This document shows positions 45,068 to 55,913 of a DNA stretch of 64,000 nucleotides, piece after piece. How positions within the stretch are numbered: position 1 is the stretch's first letter; every line of letters begins with the position of its first letter. The translations under genes were made by a program, and so were the position numbers. This DNA comes from Hawksworthiomyces lignivorus (lineage: Eukaryota > Ascomycota > Sordariomycetes > Ophiostomatales > Ophiostomataceae), in the NCBI GenBank assembly GCA_002917075.1, contig NTMA01000039.1, positions 479,313 through 543,312 on the forward strand, given 5' to 3'. Below the pieces are notes generated by a model. That model did no database searches. It saw only the letters and a program-made list of their open reading frames with translations, and was not told the origin of the DNA.

Positions 45068-47705
45068 TCAGTCAGATGACGGACAGAAATCGTAGAAGCC
45101 GTTGACGTTGTTGCCCCACCAGGTCGGGAAGGACACGGTGCGGCCGCCGGCGCCAAAGACCGCAAAAGACAGGATGAAGAGCGCAGTCAGAGCGGCGCCA
45201 TCAAAGGCACCGGTTACCAGGTACATGTAGTTCTTGAAGAAGCGAGGCTTGTAGTTGCGGAGGTAGAACTGGCAGAAGAAGCCGGCAATGAGCTGGCTGA
45301 AGATGACGCAGGTCTGCGACTGGTTGTATGGGATGTAGCCGGCGAACTGGAGGAACTGCGGCATGTTGATGGTGGTGAGCTTGAAGCCGCGGATGGTGGG
45401 AATGAACTGCACAATTTGTTAGAGGACGCAAAATCTAGAGATGGGACATGGATGAATCAAGGGACCAGCAAAAGGAAAGGTTACATACGCGGGTGATGAT
45501 CCAGTGGATGAGTACAAGGCCGGCACCGACCGCCAGACCAGCGGGCACCACAGAATAGAGCGTGCCGGCCTGGTAGAGGTACTTGGCCAGCGCCCACGAG
45601 GCAGCGTTGGTGTTGTAGGACTGGATGGTGGCGCCGCTCCAGGAGGCGTCGCCATTACCCGAAATGAGTGTGTCGCGGTTGCCAGTGACGATGGCAATCA
45701 TGACGCCGTAGTTGACGAAGCTGCCGAGGACGGTGCCATAGATCTGGGTCAGGAACATGACACGCGGCGGGATCTTGAGGTACTCGCCCATCTTGAGGTC
45801 GTTGCAGAGGCTGACCGTGTTGCCAATGACGTTATGCGACCATGCGGCAAAGTACATGTTGCCGACGGGGCGGCCGGGGATGGCCAGACCGGCAATCATC
45901 TTGGACAAGTTGTTGGTCGCAATACCGTTACCGTAGCGGGCATACAGCAGCGTGCTAAAGGGCGCGAAGAACATGCCGACGATCAACGACACGACGTACG
46001 CCCATATGGGCAACGTGATGTTCTCCTTGGCGACGACGATTATGCCCAACACAAAACTGAAGACCAGCACGAACGTGTACCATGTCCACGACACTTCCTT
46101 GTAGTGTTTGGCCATGTGGGCGTGGTGCGGGTCGCCGTACTTCTTGTTGCGGATGTCTTTGAAGGCCTGGACGGTGTCTTTGCCCCAGAACAAGATACAG
46201 TGCGAAGCCAGAGCACCAATCTAAAAGACGTCAGTCGCATACCACAAAGGATAAGAAAGTAGAGAGATGGAGAAGTGTACATACAGCTGCGTTGGCGATG
46301 AACATGGAGTAGGCAAAGGTGCCAGCGAGACGGGGTACGCCGAACTGCTGCAGCGCCGATTCGTCGAGCACGCCACCGACAAAGACCTTGGAGACGGGGT
46401 AACGCGTGCCGTCCTCGTTAAGCAGCTGGGTGGACATGAACGGCAGACTCCGCGAGCCCCAGCCGTTGCCGTAATAGATCGCCATCATAACAATATAGCA
46501 GACCACAAAACCAATGGCCATATGCGCCTGCAGCTGCAGAGGCAGAGACGTGTTGAAAGAGGTGATCTGGGTAGCAGAATGGGTCAGTAGAGGAACATCG
46601 AGGGAGTGACAGAAAATCTAAAAAAAAAGAAGAAGGAAAGACGTCAAATCAAAAAACTCACATATTGCCAATCGAAAGAGAAGTTGAACAAGCCCAAGCC
46701 CTCATTGTTTTGAGCACCGCCAAAGACGGTGGTCAGGATCTGGCCCCGGGTGCCCCCGACGTGCATGGCCGCCAGGCAGGGAATGGAGACGCTGTTCAGC
46801 CACGGCCAAATATAGGCCGGCAGAAACTCGTACGCGAGCATGCCGAGAAAACAGTACCAGAACACGCGAATGGGCTTGGAGCTCTTGACTTCCTGCCAGT
46901 GCAGGCCCTGGAGGGTCTTGACGGTCGGGATGGTGCTCCAGTAGACGGACTCGACGTGCCACACGGCAATAGGCCGCAGCAGGCCGCACATGCCGTAGCC
47001 GAAGAGGCCGATGGAGATGGTGCTGAGCACGATGGTGGTCGCGGACAGAGGCAGGTCGTAGAAGAGGTTCTGCGCCGCGAACACGGTGCTGCTGGCGGAG
47101 GCGTTAGACGCAGACGTGGCCGTGATGGAGCATACGGCGTGCTCCTTGAGCGACCAGGGGCGCGGGTTGATGAACAGGGCGATGCGGATGTGCCAGGGCG
47201 GCTTGGCGTCTGCGGGCAGCTCGGGGTGCTTCTCCCGCCACCGAGCCAGCAGGATGTCACCGCGCGGCAGCACGGCCGTCCATGCCTGACCTAGGAAATA
47301 GGCTATCAGAACGACGAAGGTGCCCTGGATGGTGGAGAGCGTGGGCTTGAACTGGTAGATCGAGGTCATAGCCGACTGGAAGGCGGTAAGGATGGTGGCC
47401 AGCAGCATGCCGCGCAGCGTGACGGACGCGTCGTAGTCGTCGCGCAGCGGCAGCAGATGGGCAGCAGCGTCGGCGCCGGTCCTGATGATCACGTCATCGT
47501 CAAAGGTGCCATCTGCATTGGCGTAGTCGGGGAGCTGCTCTTCGCTCGAGCTGCTGTGGAGGCCACTCTCGGCCTCCTTGCCCAGGTTTGTCACGTCTGC
47601 TTCCGCGTCAAAGGCTTTTTCAAATGCATGCTTCTCGTCCGAGCCGCTGAGCGGTGTCGGGCCGACCTCCTCGGCCACGGGTGACGGCTGGTCTTCCTTG
47701 GTCAT
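45068..47705 (-). CDS. OPT-family oligopeptide transporter
   Basis: This proton-coupled plasma-membrane transporter imports small peptides. There are four exons: 47705-46662, 46566-46285, 46220-45489 and 45406-45068 (2397 nt, 798 aa), all in phase 0. Introns are GTGAGT...ACCCAG, GTATGT...TTTTAG, GTATGT...GTGCAG. Residues about 1-85 are an acidic cytosolic tail. About 12-16 membrane segments follow. Family landmarks are FKPTLSTIQGTFVVLIAYFLGQAW, FYDLPLSATTIVL, GLGLFNFSFDWQY, IPGRPVGNMYFAAWSHNVI, LKIPPRVMFLTQIYGT and the C-terminal YIPYNQSQTCVIFSQLIAGF. These fit the fungal OPT2/small oligopeptide transporter branch. The long divergent spacer upstream (2.3 kb) may reflect nutrient control, but no element can be named. 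Confidence 0.95.
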
Positions 47706-49995
47706 GGTTATGTTGTGTGCGTGTACGTGTGATCGGTGTCAACTGATGATCTCACGGCCTACTGACCCATCTGCGTGGAGAAGATAAATAAGGTTTGATT
47801 GTAGTGTCCCAGCAGAGAGGTTACGCAATGCGCTGCGACAATACTTGGTGCGATAATCTCAGGCCGCTGTCCCATATGCTATCCCGCCAATACCACAGAT
47901 CGTCGGGACGTCCTGAGCTGTGCTTTATATTACTACGCGGATGGAGACTCTTCTCTTCTCGTCCTTGATGTTATCGTCTCCCCAGGAAGAGCAGATTACC
48001 ACGCCCTGCAGCAGCAGCATGGGCCCTTGCTTACCGTGCTGGCTATCAGCAATGGTGCAATCACTGATACGATCCATCGTGGCGGGTTCATTTCTGGTCT
48101 CCTTCCCGGACGAGTCAACGGCGCCGCAAAGACTGAGCAGCTGCATCGACTAACAAGAAGGTTACAGCTTGAAGAAAATATGCCAAGCCTGCTTGGTCGT
48201 GGACCCGTGGACGCATGGACCAGGGAATAATGAGCAGAATAGACAATATGCAAAAGGGGTGGATGCAACCGTAGCGGTGATCCAAATGAGCTTCCTGATC
48301 CGGCAGCACATCCGCTGGTCTGTTCTCATTCACCTTACGGGGTGGTGATGGCGAATACGCTGGCAGCTCTCGATAGCCAACGGTCTAGAGACAATTCATC
48401 TGGTAATTCAAACCACGGGCCGCATGGTTGTCTTTGTCTACACGAACATTAGGATGACAACCAGTACAGTACATAGCTTGGCGCGTTGTGGCCTACGATA
48501 ATCCCAAGATCGGCACTATGTCGGGGGCTTTTTTAATATACGTCTACTGAATATGTGATTATAACCGCTTGTTTTACCAGCCGCTCGTCCATTGAAGAGT
48601 GCATAGCAGCTCTATACTCGTAGACCGCACGCATTTTCTAGAGCCATCTTGAGTGGGAACGAAACCCGAATGGCCATATCCCGAAGAGAGTGTAAAGAGT
48701 CGCTGGTACGGATTATACAGTTGAATGCCTTCTACACAGGTGCTACTGTAAGTTGGTTCAAGTGCACATCCTTGCCAAATTTGGGACGGATATTTTTCTA
48801 GGCAAAAGAAGAAATGGAAAAAAAAAAAAAAAAAAAAGAGGAAAGTGTTATCTTTGAACTGAACCGGGATGGTCGGCGTCGACTGATTCTACTTTTGGCA
48901 TGTAAACACGCGCTGGGTTCGTTCCAGATAGCGAGAGCGAATGTTGCGTAGCAATCAACCGTTTCATGGAAGCATTTTAAGTTACGAGCGAACGAGTAAG
49001 GATTCAGGATGTTGCATCTTCGTAACTGAGTGTGTGCCATGGGGGTGAGAAGAGGAGAGGCTGGGGGATAGCACGGGCACTGGGGGACCCCGTTCAGCAG
49101 ACTACAAGTACGCTGCAGCAAGATTGTGGTGCGTGTCGGGCGTGTCGGCGTGTGGTATGTGCGGTACGTGTGGTACGTGTGGTGCGTGTGGCGCGTGTGG
49201 TGCGTGTGGCGCGTGTGGTGCGTGTGGTGGATGCACAGAAACCTTATCTCGGGCGCTATTTGGGTCCGAAGCACAAGCCAAGGAGTTGCAATCTCACTTT
49301 TGTCGTTATGCTTGAGCGAGAGAAGCGTTGATTTAGGCTTACATACAGTACATCTTTCTTCGTGTTCCAGGAGATAAACACCCGCCCTTGGAGCTGCGTA
49401 GAAGCACAGGTACAGATTGCTTTTTGGCCAGGCCTCCAAAACCGGCAGAACGCGGGTTCCAAGGGTGAGATTCGGTTTGCAAAAAGTAAGCACGAAGCCG
49501 CATTGGGCTTGTTGACGTTGAGATGCGCTGTTATTCGCCCGAACCGGTGGCCTGTACGAGTACGAATTGGACATTAGCGAAAAGCCAAGAAAATCCTCGT
49601 ATGTACACGTACAGTAAGCTGGCGTCTATTTCCGCTATCTCTTCTAGCTGGATTTGGCAGCTGCTTTTGTTGCTGCTCGTGCTGTTGCGGAGCTTTCGGG
49701 ACGGAGAGCAGAAATCTGCAGAAGTCATCGCGACTCGACATCTTCAAAGTCGATGGCGGGAGTGGCGCAATTAGAGTTTCTAGCGCTAAAGCTGTAGGAG
49801 GAAAAGCTCGTAGCCGCATGTCGGTGGTGGGGGGAGAAACTGGCTAGAGCGGGGGTTCTAGAGCGGGCGGGTTTGGCAAATTTTCAAGCCTCCTCCGAGG
49901 CTTGCATGCTCGAGTCAGGCCATCCACCCTCCACAGCCGCATCCGTGTTCTAGGGTCCTGCCTCCGCTCACACAGCCGCTTAACCGCCAGCAGCA
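47706..49995. other. Divergent spacer, OPT transporter / Cgi121
   Basis: This is 2.3 kb without a supported gene. It contains an A tract at about 48817-48837 and the 9-bp repeat at 49151-49231. A 258-codon minus-strand frame (49574-48798) spans both of these repeats and is probably a repeat artefact. Confidence 0.5.
49151..49231. repeat. 9-bp tandem repeat, nine units
   Basis: Nine units of the type TGTGGTGCG/TGTGGCGCG/TGTGGTACG run in register, ending in TGTGGTGGA. Degenerate related sequence extends to about 49,124. The period is three codons, so frames stay open on both strands (Cys-Gly-Thr/Ala on plus, His-Thr-rich on minus). Confidence 0.85.
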
Positions 49996-50712
49996 ATGTC
50001 GTCGTCGCCCGAGCTCGAGCGGGTTGCCATCGAACACCTCCCGCCCGGCTATGCCGTGTACGCGGTGCTCTTTCGGGCCGTGACCAACCCCGCTTTCCTG
50101 CAGGCGCAGCTCGTGGCCCGCAACCAGGCCTTCGAGTACGCCTTCATCGACGCATCCACCGTTTTCTCGCGTGCACACTTCCTGGCCGCCGTTTACAAGG
50201 CCGTGCTGGCACACGCCGGCAACACGCTCAAGACGCCCAACGTGCACTCCGAGACCGTGTTGTCGCTCAGTCCGTCCCTGAGCGTATGTCTCCCTCCCCT
50301 TCTGCCCTCACCAGCCCCTCCCCCCTAATACATTTGGGCTATTACACATTCTGCTTCTCTTCGCCTGTGGCGAAAGGTTCCTAACACTGCCAAGATCGCA
50401 GAAGCATATCGTCGGTATGGCGTCACGGCCGACACCAAAGATGTCCTCGTCGTTAAGATCCTCTTCTCCCAGACCAGCGAGACCGCTGACGCCGCAGCAG
50501 CGGACATCTGGGAGCATCTGCACACAAACGTCGAAGGCGCGGCCGCGGCGCCAACGGACGCCGCCCTGAGCAGCTGTACAGACCTTGAAAAAGCCAAGAA
50601 ATACTTCAAGCTCGGCGGCGTGGCGTCACTCGCAGGACGAGAAGATACGCCGGCAAAGAGGCGAGAGGCAGAGATTCTTGCACTGGGTGCCATGGCACTA
50701 CGAGGGTTATAG
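49996..50712 (+). CDS. CGI121: EKC/KEOPS complex subunit Cgi121
   Basis: Cgi121 (human TPRKB) binds Bud32 and tRNA in the KEOPS complex, which makes N6-threonylcarbamoyladenosine at position 37 of ANN-decoding tRNAs. Exons 49996-50283 and 50377-50712 give 207 aa. The intron (93 nt) is GTATGT...CGAAAG with a weak acceptor. Visible motifs are the N-terminal LPPGYAVYAVLFRAVTNPAFL, EYAFIDASTVFSRAHFLAAVYKAV, the conserved KTPNVHSETVLSLSP and, after the splice, NTAKIAEAYRRYG and DVLVVKIL. Length is close to the family (about 180 aa). It is convergent with the proline dehydrogenase gene, with only 231 nt between the stop codons. Confidence 0.93.
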
Positions 50713-50943
50713 GAGGGGTTTTGCATTGGAGCGAGGCGTTTACAGATATTGGAATCTTGTGTTTTTCATTTCGTATGCTTCATTTTGGACATTGGGGGAA
50801 ACAGTCAAAAGCAGAACAAAAAAAAAAAAAGAAGCAGAAAAGGACATCGCTAGTATTTTTCCGCATCTGAGCCAAAATGCAACGGCAGCCGCCAACCCAT
50901 GAAGAAAAGAAAGGAAAAAAAAAAAAAAAAACACTCCCTCTCC

Positions 50944-52581
50944 CTAAGCCCACCCGACCATGGCCCTGCCTCTCCGCAGCAGCTCCTGGAGCATGGCGTC
51001 GCGCGTTCCCTTTGTCCTCTGCACGGCGTCACGGTTCTCGTGCGCGCGCCGCAGCAGGTACTTCATGCACTCGCCGGTCGAGCCCCAGACGAGGTACTTG
51101 TAGGCGCGCACGGGCTGCCGGGCGTCGTGCTTCGCCTCCGGCGCCTTGGCTGCGCCGTCGGCGCCGTCGCGCACGAGCAGCTCGCAGCTGACCTCGTCGG
51201 CCATGCCCTGCAGCTGGCCAAAGGCGACGTCGGTGGTCTTGGCGCCGCCGCTGGCGAGGACGGCGCGCGCCCGGCGGACGCTCTCGGCGTTGTGCGAGGC
51301 AACGACGAGGTTGACGGCGGGGAAGGGCTCGTCGGCGGCAGCGGCGACGTGCTCGCGCAGGGGGCCCTCCCAGGCCTGGCGCAGCAAGGCGGCGGCCAGG
51401 CCGTCGTAGGCGGCGTCGGTGGCGGCCTTGGTGTCGTGGATGAGGTGGCGCGGGTCGGAGCCCAGGTAGGCGCCGCGCACGAGCTTGACGCCCAGCGCAA
51501 AGCCGCCGGCGCGGGCGGCCTGCAGGTGCGCTGCCAGTGTGGCCGGCGTCGCCTTGAGGTACGCCTGGTATGTGCCGTAGACGACGGCGCGGTCGGCCGT
51601 GTTGTAGCGGCGCATGTAAGCCAGCGTCCAGTCGTCTATGCCGGCCTGCACGGCCTGCTGCTCGGCGTCGAACAGCAGGCGCACGCCGCTCGCAGCCGCC
51701 AGGTCGCAGATGCCGTCGATCGCCTCCGCCAGCTGCGGCGACGGCGGAAGCCGTGCCGTCAGGTGGTGCAGCGCCTGGAGGCCAGCACCAGTGAACCTGC
51801 AGAAGAGAGCACGTGTCAGCAGATCAAGCTCGAGTTCGGGTCCGGGCGCTGTAGTCGCCTGAGAGGGTGCTTTTCCAACTTACTTGAGCGCGACAAAGTC
51901 ACCCTGGTCGGCCAGCCGCACCGTCTGCAGCGTGCCGTCCGACCACGCCTTGATCTCCCGCTGAGTGGCCTCTGTCCGAGCATCGTCGCGGTACGACGAC
52001 AGGCTCTCTGTTTCGTCGTCTTCCATCACCACCTCGCGCGCGTAGCCGAGGATGACGCCGCTGAAACCGATACCTTTTAGGCTGTTGATTGTCCTCTGCA
52101 CCTCCAGCGGGTTCTCACCTGCGCAAAACTGCGCGTAAAAGGTCTTCTTGAGGAAATAACGCAGCACGGCGTTCTTGTCTGGGTTCAGAAAGGGGTTGGT
52201 GCTGTTGGCCAATGTGGTCATGACGGCCATGGACGGGCTGAGAAGCAGCGGAGACGACGAAACTGTGGTTGTCATGAGAGACCGGAGCACCGACGACAGC
52301 GGCAGCACGGAAAGCGGCATTGACTGTGGTGGAGATGGCGGCGGTGGTGGTGACTTGCCCATCCGCTTTGCCGCTGCGGCTGTTGTTGTTGCTGCGGTCT
52401 CTAGATGTGATTCGAGGGCAAACGGGCTGGCATGTATGGGTGGACTTGGCCGGTTCTTGGATGTGTGAATAAGACGCAGATGTGCTGGTGCTGTTGTCAG
52501 AAGGATCACTCTTGCTGGAGAAGCTATAGAAATGCGCCGAGGAACGGCGAGATGCGTTGACGCAGACATGATCAGCGGCAT
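50944..52581 (-). CDS. PUT1: Proline dehydrogenase (proline oxidase), mitochondrial
   Basis: This FAD enzyme oxidises proline to pyrroline-5-carboxylate in the mitochondrial matrix or inner membrane. Exons 52581-51884 and 51796-50944 give 516 aa; the intron is GTAAGT...TCTGCAG (87 nt). ATG 52581 is the first after a long CT-repeat leader; ATG 52569 is the alternative. Residues about 1-60 (PRRISIASPARVILLTTAPAHLRLIHTS) form a basic, Arg/Ser-rich presequence. Conserved parts are YFLKKTFYAQFCAGE, the FAD-barrel segment RLLFDAEQQAVQ, VYGTYQAYLKATP, LGVKLVRGAYLG, NLVVASHN and the C-terminal EYLLRRAHEN-type end (here MKYLLRRAHENRDA). Pro/Ser-rich residues 75-110 are variable. Proline-cluster partners are not adjacent. 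Confidence 0.94.
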
Positions 52582-52625
52582 CTTGGTTGACTCTGCAGCT
52601 GCTACCCAGGTCAAAGGAAGAGAGA

Positions 52626-52671
<46 letters not shown>

Positions 52672-53516
52672 AAGAGGGACACAGAATAAAAGTGAAGCAA
52701 ATCTGAGTGCGAGAGAGGGGTTTAGTTGACAGCTTTTAACAATGTCAATGGTTGGATGAGGGGGAGCTGTTGGAACTATTGGAATCTGATGGATGTCTTG
52801 AGTTAGAAGACGGCAACAGCCGAGGGGAGGCAAATGGAGGCTACGAGAATGAGTGAAATTGGGCAATCATGACGAATGAAGTCAAGCTATAAATACTGGT
52901 ATATGCTTAGATCAGTCAATTGAATTGCTTCTATGTATCTCCGATTATCGCAGGATGCCCGACGCATCTACCAATGTGTGCCACGAAGTACACTCGCATG
53001 CACGCTGCTGCTGTTGGTAGGTAGCTTTCGCCATCTGCTGTTATCTCGAGCGACTGGCCCGTCGTCATTACTGAGAGAATCCAGCCGGGGCGTTATCAGG
53101 AGCGACAGCTTCGGGTTGCCGCCCGTAGTCTGGAATACACTGCAGCAAATAACGCCGTAGCTGCTTATCGAGCTCTCACGTGGGGTAGAATGCCGCTGGT
53201 AGCCGAGTGGCTGTTAGCGCATTGCCCACTAAGCAAACAGCGATGTACGTAATGTCCGCGACAGTGGCTAGCGACGCATTTCCCCAAAAGGCGCCAAAGT
53301 ATTACGAGTAATATGCCGAAGCTGTTGAGATGAGAAAGCAGATCGGCTAGGTCAGGTCAATCCTCTCCCCTAGAGGGGAAATTGTGGGCGGTAAATTGGG
53401 GCACGGTGCCTGTAGCTCTCATTCCCTTTTCCATCTTAAGCCGCGGCGCCGAACACCGGCGGACCGGGAGTGAGAGCCGAGAAAAAATAGCCGCGTGGAG
53501 GAATGGTATGATCGTG
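52582..53516. other. 5' flank of proline dehydrogenase, with GA/CT microsatellite
   Basis: The gene-proximal part carries the dinucleotide repeat listed separately. The rest (52,900-53,500) has no supported frame. A short STRE-like CCCCTAGAGGGG lies near 53,368. Confidence 0.5.
52627..52670. repeat. (GA)n/(CT)n microsatellite in proline dehydrogenase leader
   Basis: About 20 uninterrupted GA dinucleotides lie 45-90 nt upstream of the start codon and read as (CT)n on the sense strand. Such tracts are variable in length and often lie in fungal leaders. Confidence 0.9.
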
Positions 53517-54271
53517 TCAAGCTGACTGGTGCTGTTGCTGCTGCTCTGTCCTTGTGCCACCATCTTTTGTGTCCGAGCTGCTCCGGAACTTTCGTTTCAA
53601 GAAGTCGACGTAGCTGACCCGCCGGCCACGGGCGACGCCTGCCAGGTCCTGCAGGCCGCCATAGGCAAATCCGACGATGATGGCAGTCTTCGTTGTCCGC
53701 GCCGCTGTAGCTAGGGGAAAGCGATCTGTATGACGAAATATAGAGCCACTTGTTAGCTTTCGCGATGCAATGGGAGGAGTTCCACTTTCTGGCCATGCTA
53801 CGCACTCCACAGACTAAAGCCGCCGGCAACCGTCACGCAGGCCAGCACCGTGTTCACCAGATCCATCGCCCCGCGGTAGTGGTCGAACAGCGATTCAATG
53901 CCGAACATGGCCGTCGTCCAAAACGACACCCTGGCGCCCATGCGCAGCCCCTCGCGGATGCCGCCGTAGGCGACGTGGTAATTTTTGGATTTGTGGTAGA
54001 GGTACCAGCCCGTCGTGGACTGGGGCAGCATGTGGGCGTGCTCGGCGCGGAATCGCATCCCGGCCATGGTGCTCCCCTGGACGGCGCCCAGGCCCATGCC
54101 AACGGTGAAGGAGGCCACGGTGGCCAGGGGGATGCGGAGCACGTCGGGGAGGGACAGCCGGGACTGGCGCCACAGCTCGTCCATCTCAGCGCTGGAGGAC
54201 GAGGCGGCCGGTACGACGGCGGCCACGCTGTGCTGGGGCGGGCTGCCCCCTCTGTCGTCGGATGTCGACAT
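53517..54271 (-). CDS. Tim17/Tim22/Tim23-family-like membrane protein
   Basis: Exons 54271-53806 and 53725-53517 give 224 aa; the intron is GTGCGT...CATACAG (80 nt). Splicing yields GGFSLWNRFPLATAARTTK, joining two hydrophobic halves. Hydrophobic segments are at about residues 45-65 (LATVASFTVGMGLGAVQGS), 105-120, 138-155 and 165-180 (TAIIVGFAYGGLQDLAG). The Gly-rich helices and the GLGAVQG and AYGGLQD motifs resemble the Tim22/TIMMDC1 superfamily, so an inner mitochondrial membrane location is likely. Whether it acts in protein import or in complex I assembly cannot be read. The C-terminus is charged and Gln-rich. The start (ATG 54271) is 338 nt from the divergent small acidic-protein gene. 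Confidence 0.8.
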
Positions 54272-54609
54272 TATGGCAGCAGTTGAGCTTGCTGGTGGAC
54301 GGGAGGAATCAATGGAAGGCGCAGGCCGTGGTCATGCGAGCAGCACATCACACAAAGTGGCACGGAAGAGCAGCAAAATCACCAAAAAAAAAGAAATTCA
54401 CTTTTGGTGGGCGGTGATTGGCCTGCTCTATTCCCCACCAACCAGCCCACCATTTTGCCGCTTGCAGGCACTCAATTCTGTCTTACATACGTGCATATCG
54501 GCTTTTGTCATAGTTAGTTAGCTGGGACAGGATTTCGCGTTTCTGTGATTATTCTTCTGCTTTGCTTCTGCTTTGCTTCTCGTTTTCTGTCCTCGCAAAA
54601 GTCTACAAG
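54272..54609. other. Short divergent promoter region
   Basis: This 338-nt region lies between divergent starts. ACCAACCAGCC-type and CCAAT-like strings (the latter as ATTGG near 54,418) are present. No coding content. Confidence 0.45.
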
Positions 54610-55103
54610 ATGGTAGGGACTCGACTACAGCCCCTCTGAAGCTGCTCAGCCTTTGATGTATGCTAATACTTGGTCTTTTAACTACACAGGCGCAAGACGA
54701 CCCCGGCCTCTCGCTGCGGTTCAAATACGGGCCCCAGACCGTCTTCCTCTTCGTCAACCCCCTCGCAACGTTCTCGCAGATATCTGAGAAGCTCTTCGAG
54801 GTCCTGCGGGAATGCTACCCGAAGGGTCTGACCAAGTCTACGTCGCTGCCGGGCGTCACAAGAATACCGAGCAAGGCCGATGAGTCCTCTTACCGCATCG
54901 CCTACGCAATACCCAAAAACCCCCGTGATCTAGCAGCCGGTTGGCGGCCGCTGGACACCGACGCACCGGCGACGCCGTCGAGCCTCAGGCTACGCGAAAA
55001 CACGGCACTAGCGTTCCAAATCCTGGAGGCCGACGAGATGGCAATGGATGACGAGGCAGAGTTTGTGGTAGAAATCCCGTCTTTTGACGACGAGGAAGAA
55101 TAA
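54610..55103 (+). CDS. Small acidic conserved protein, possible ubiquitin-like fold
   Basis: The product is about 139 aa: LSLRFKYGPQTVFLFVNPLA, then SQISEKLFEVLRECYP, ending in an acidic tail (FDDEEE). The N-terminal pattern of two strands, a helix and Gly-containing turns resembles a ubiquitin-like fold. I recognise similar fungal hypothetical proteins but know no function. Two start models exist. In the preferred one, exon 1 is just ATG (54610-54612) followed by a 77-nt intron (GTAGGG...CTACACAG) and exon 2 at 54690, giving MAQDDPGLSL. In the other, ATG 54660 reads straight through and adds MLILGLLTTQ. Both are in frame. The spliced model matches the usual short N-terminus. Confidence 0.7.
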
Positions 55104-55913
55104 TGTCCTGCTCTGTTCTGCTCTATTCTGGTTTGGTTTGTTTTTCTGCTATCGGCGAATAACCAGGAAAAGGGAGGGCTAAAATGATATACGAGTACGA
55201 AGGAGGAGGAGACACAAGACGTCTCGTTTGCTGCTACAACCGCGCCCCGGCTATTCTGAAGAGTGCAACAGACCGTGTATGCTTAGATAGCATGATGATT
55301 AAAGGGTAATGATACTTACTGTACGTGCGTGCGCCGAGGCTCGTCACGGATACTTATAAGGCCAGGCCACGCCTAAACAGCAGTTCAGTGGACAGAGTCC
55401 CCTGAGGCCCCTTAATTGGCGACGTAAAGAGCAGCTGAAGTCTGGCCAGCCCCGCGGGAAAAGTGGATCTCGGCGAAGTACTTTTTTGGCGTTGGCAGCG
55501 CGTCGCATGTTAAAATAAGGGGTCTCTTTACCTCCGTATTACTCCATATAATTAAAAAAAGAAAAAAAGAAACAAGGGAAAAAAAATCCCCTTCTGCCAG
55601 TTATGTGTCCCTTGTCAGCTTTTTCCTCATCGAGTTGGTCTTGAGAGAATTCCAGTCTCACTCTGTCTGGAAAAAAGAAAGGAAAGAAAGAACGAAAAAA
55701 AGAAACAAAAAGAAACAAAAACATAGAAGAAAACAAGACACCAACCTCAGATAGCTCGGCATAACACTCTGTGCTTGCTACTACCAGCACCGCGGCTTGC
55801 TTTGTTTCTTCTCAGAGCATCCGTGGATTGCTTCGTCTAGCGTCGTCTCGGCTCTACCGGCATCCGAAAAACAAACATCCTCTTTCGACGGTCCTCCTAT
55901 GCAGCTCTAACAC
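55104..55913. other. Intergenic spacer
   Basis: It contains the 3' flank of the small-protein gene, an A/G-rich stretch at 55,555-55,735, and a CT-rich leader just before the phosphoesterase gene. No supported frame. Confidence 0.5.

Noticed and set aside
42858..47705. Possible metabolite gene cluster (MDR reductase next to OPT transporter)
   Set aside because: There is no synthase, tailoring enzyme or pathway regulator nearby; the two genes are convergent and each is common as a stand-alone gene.
48798..49574. 258-codon minus-strand frame in a spacer
   Set aside because: It depends on the 9-bp repeat and a terminal poly-A tract, lacks domains and has no splice or leader support; kept only as a low-interest finding.
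53190..53275. tRNA-like string GGTAGCCGAGTGG
   Set aside because: It resembles a D-arm of a class II tRNA, but no matching acceptor stem, anticodon stem or GGTTCGA-type T-arm follows.
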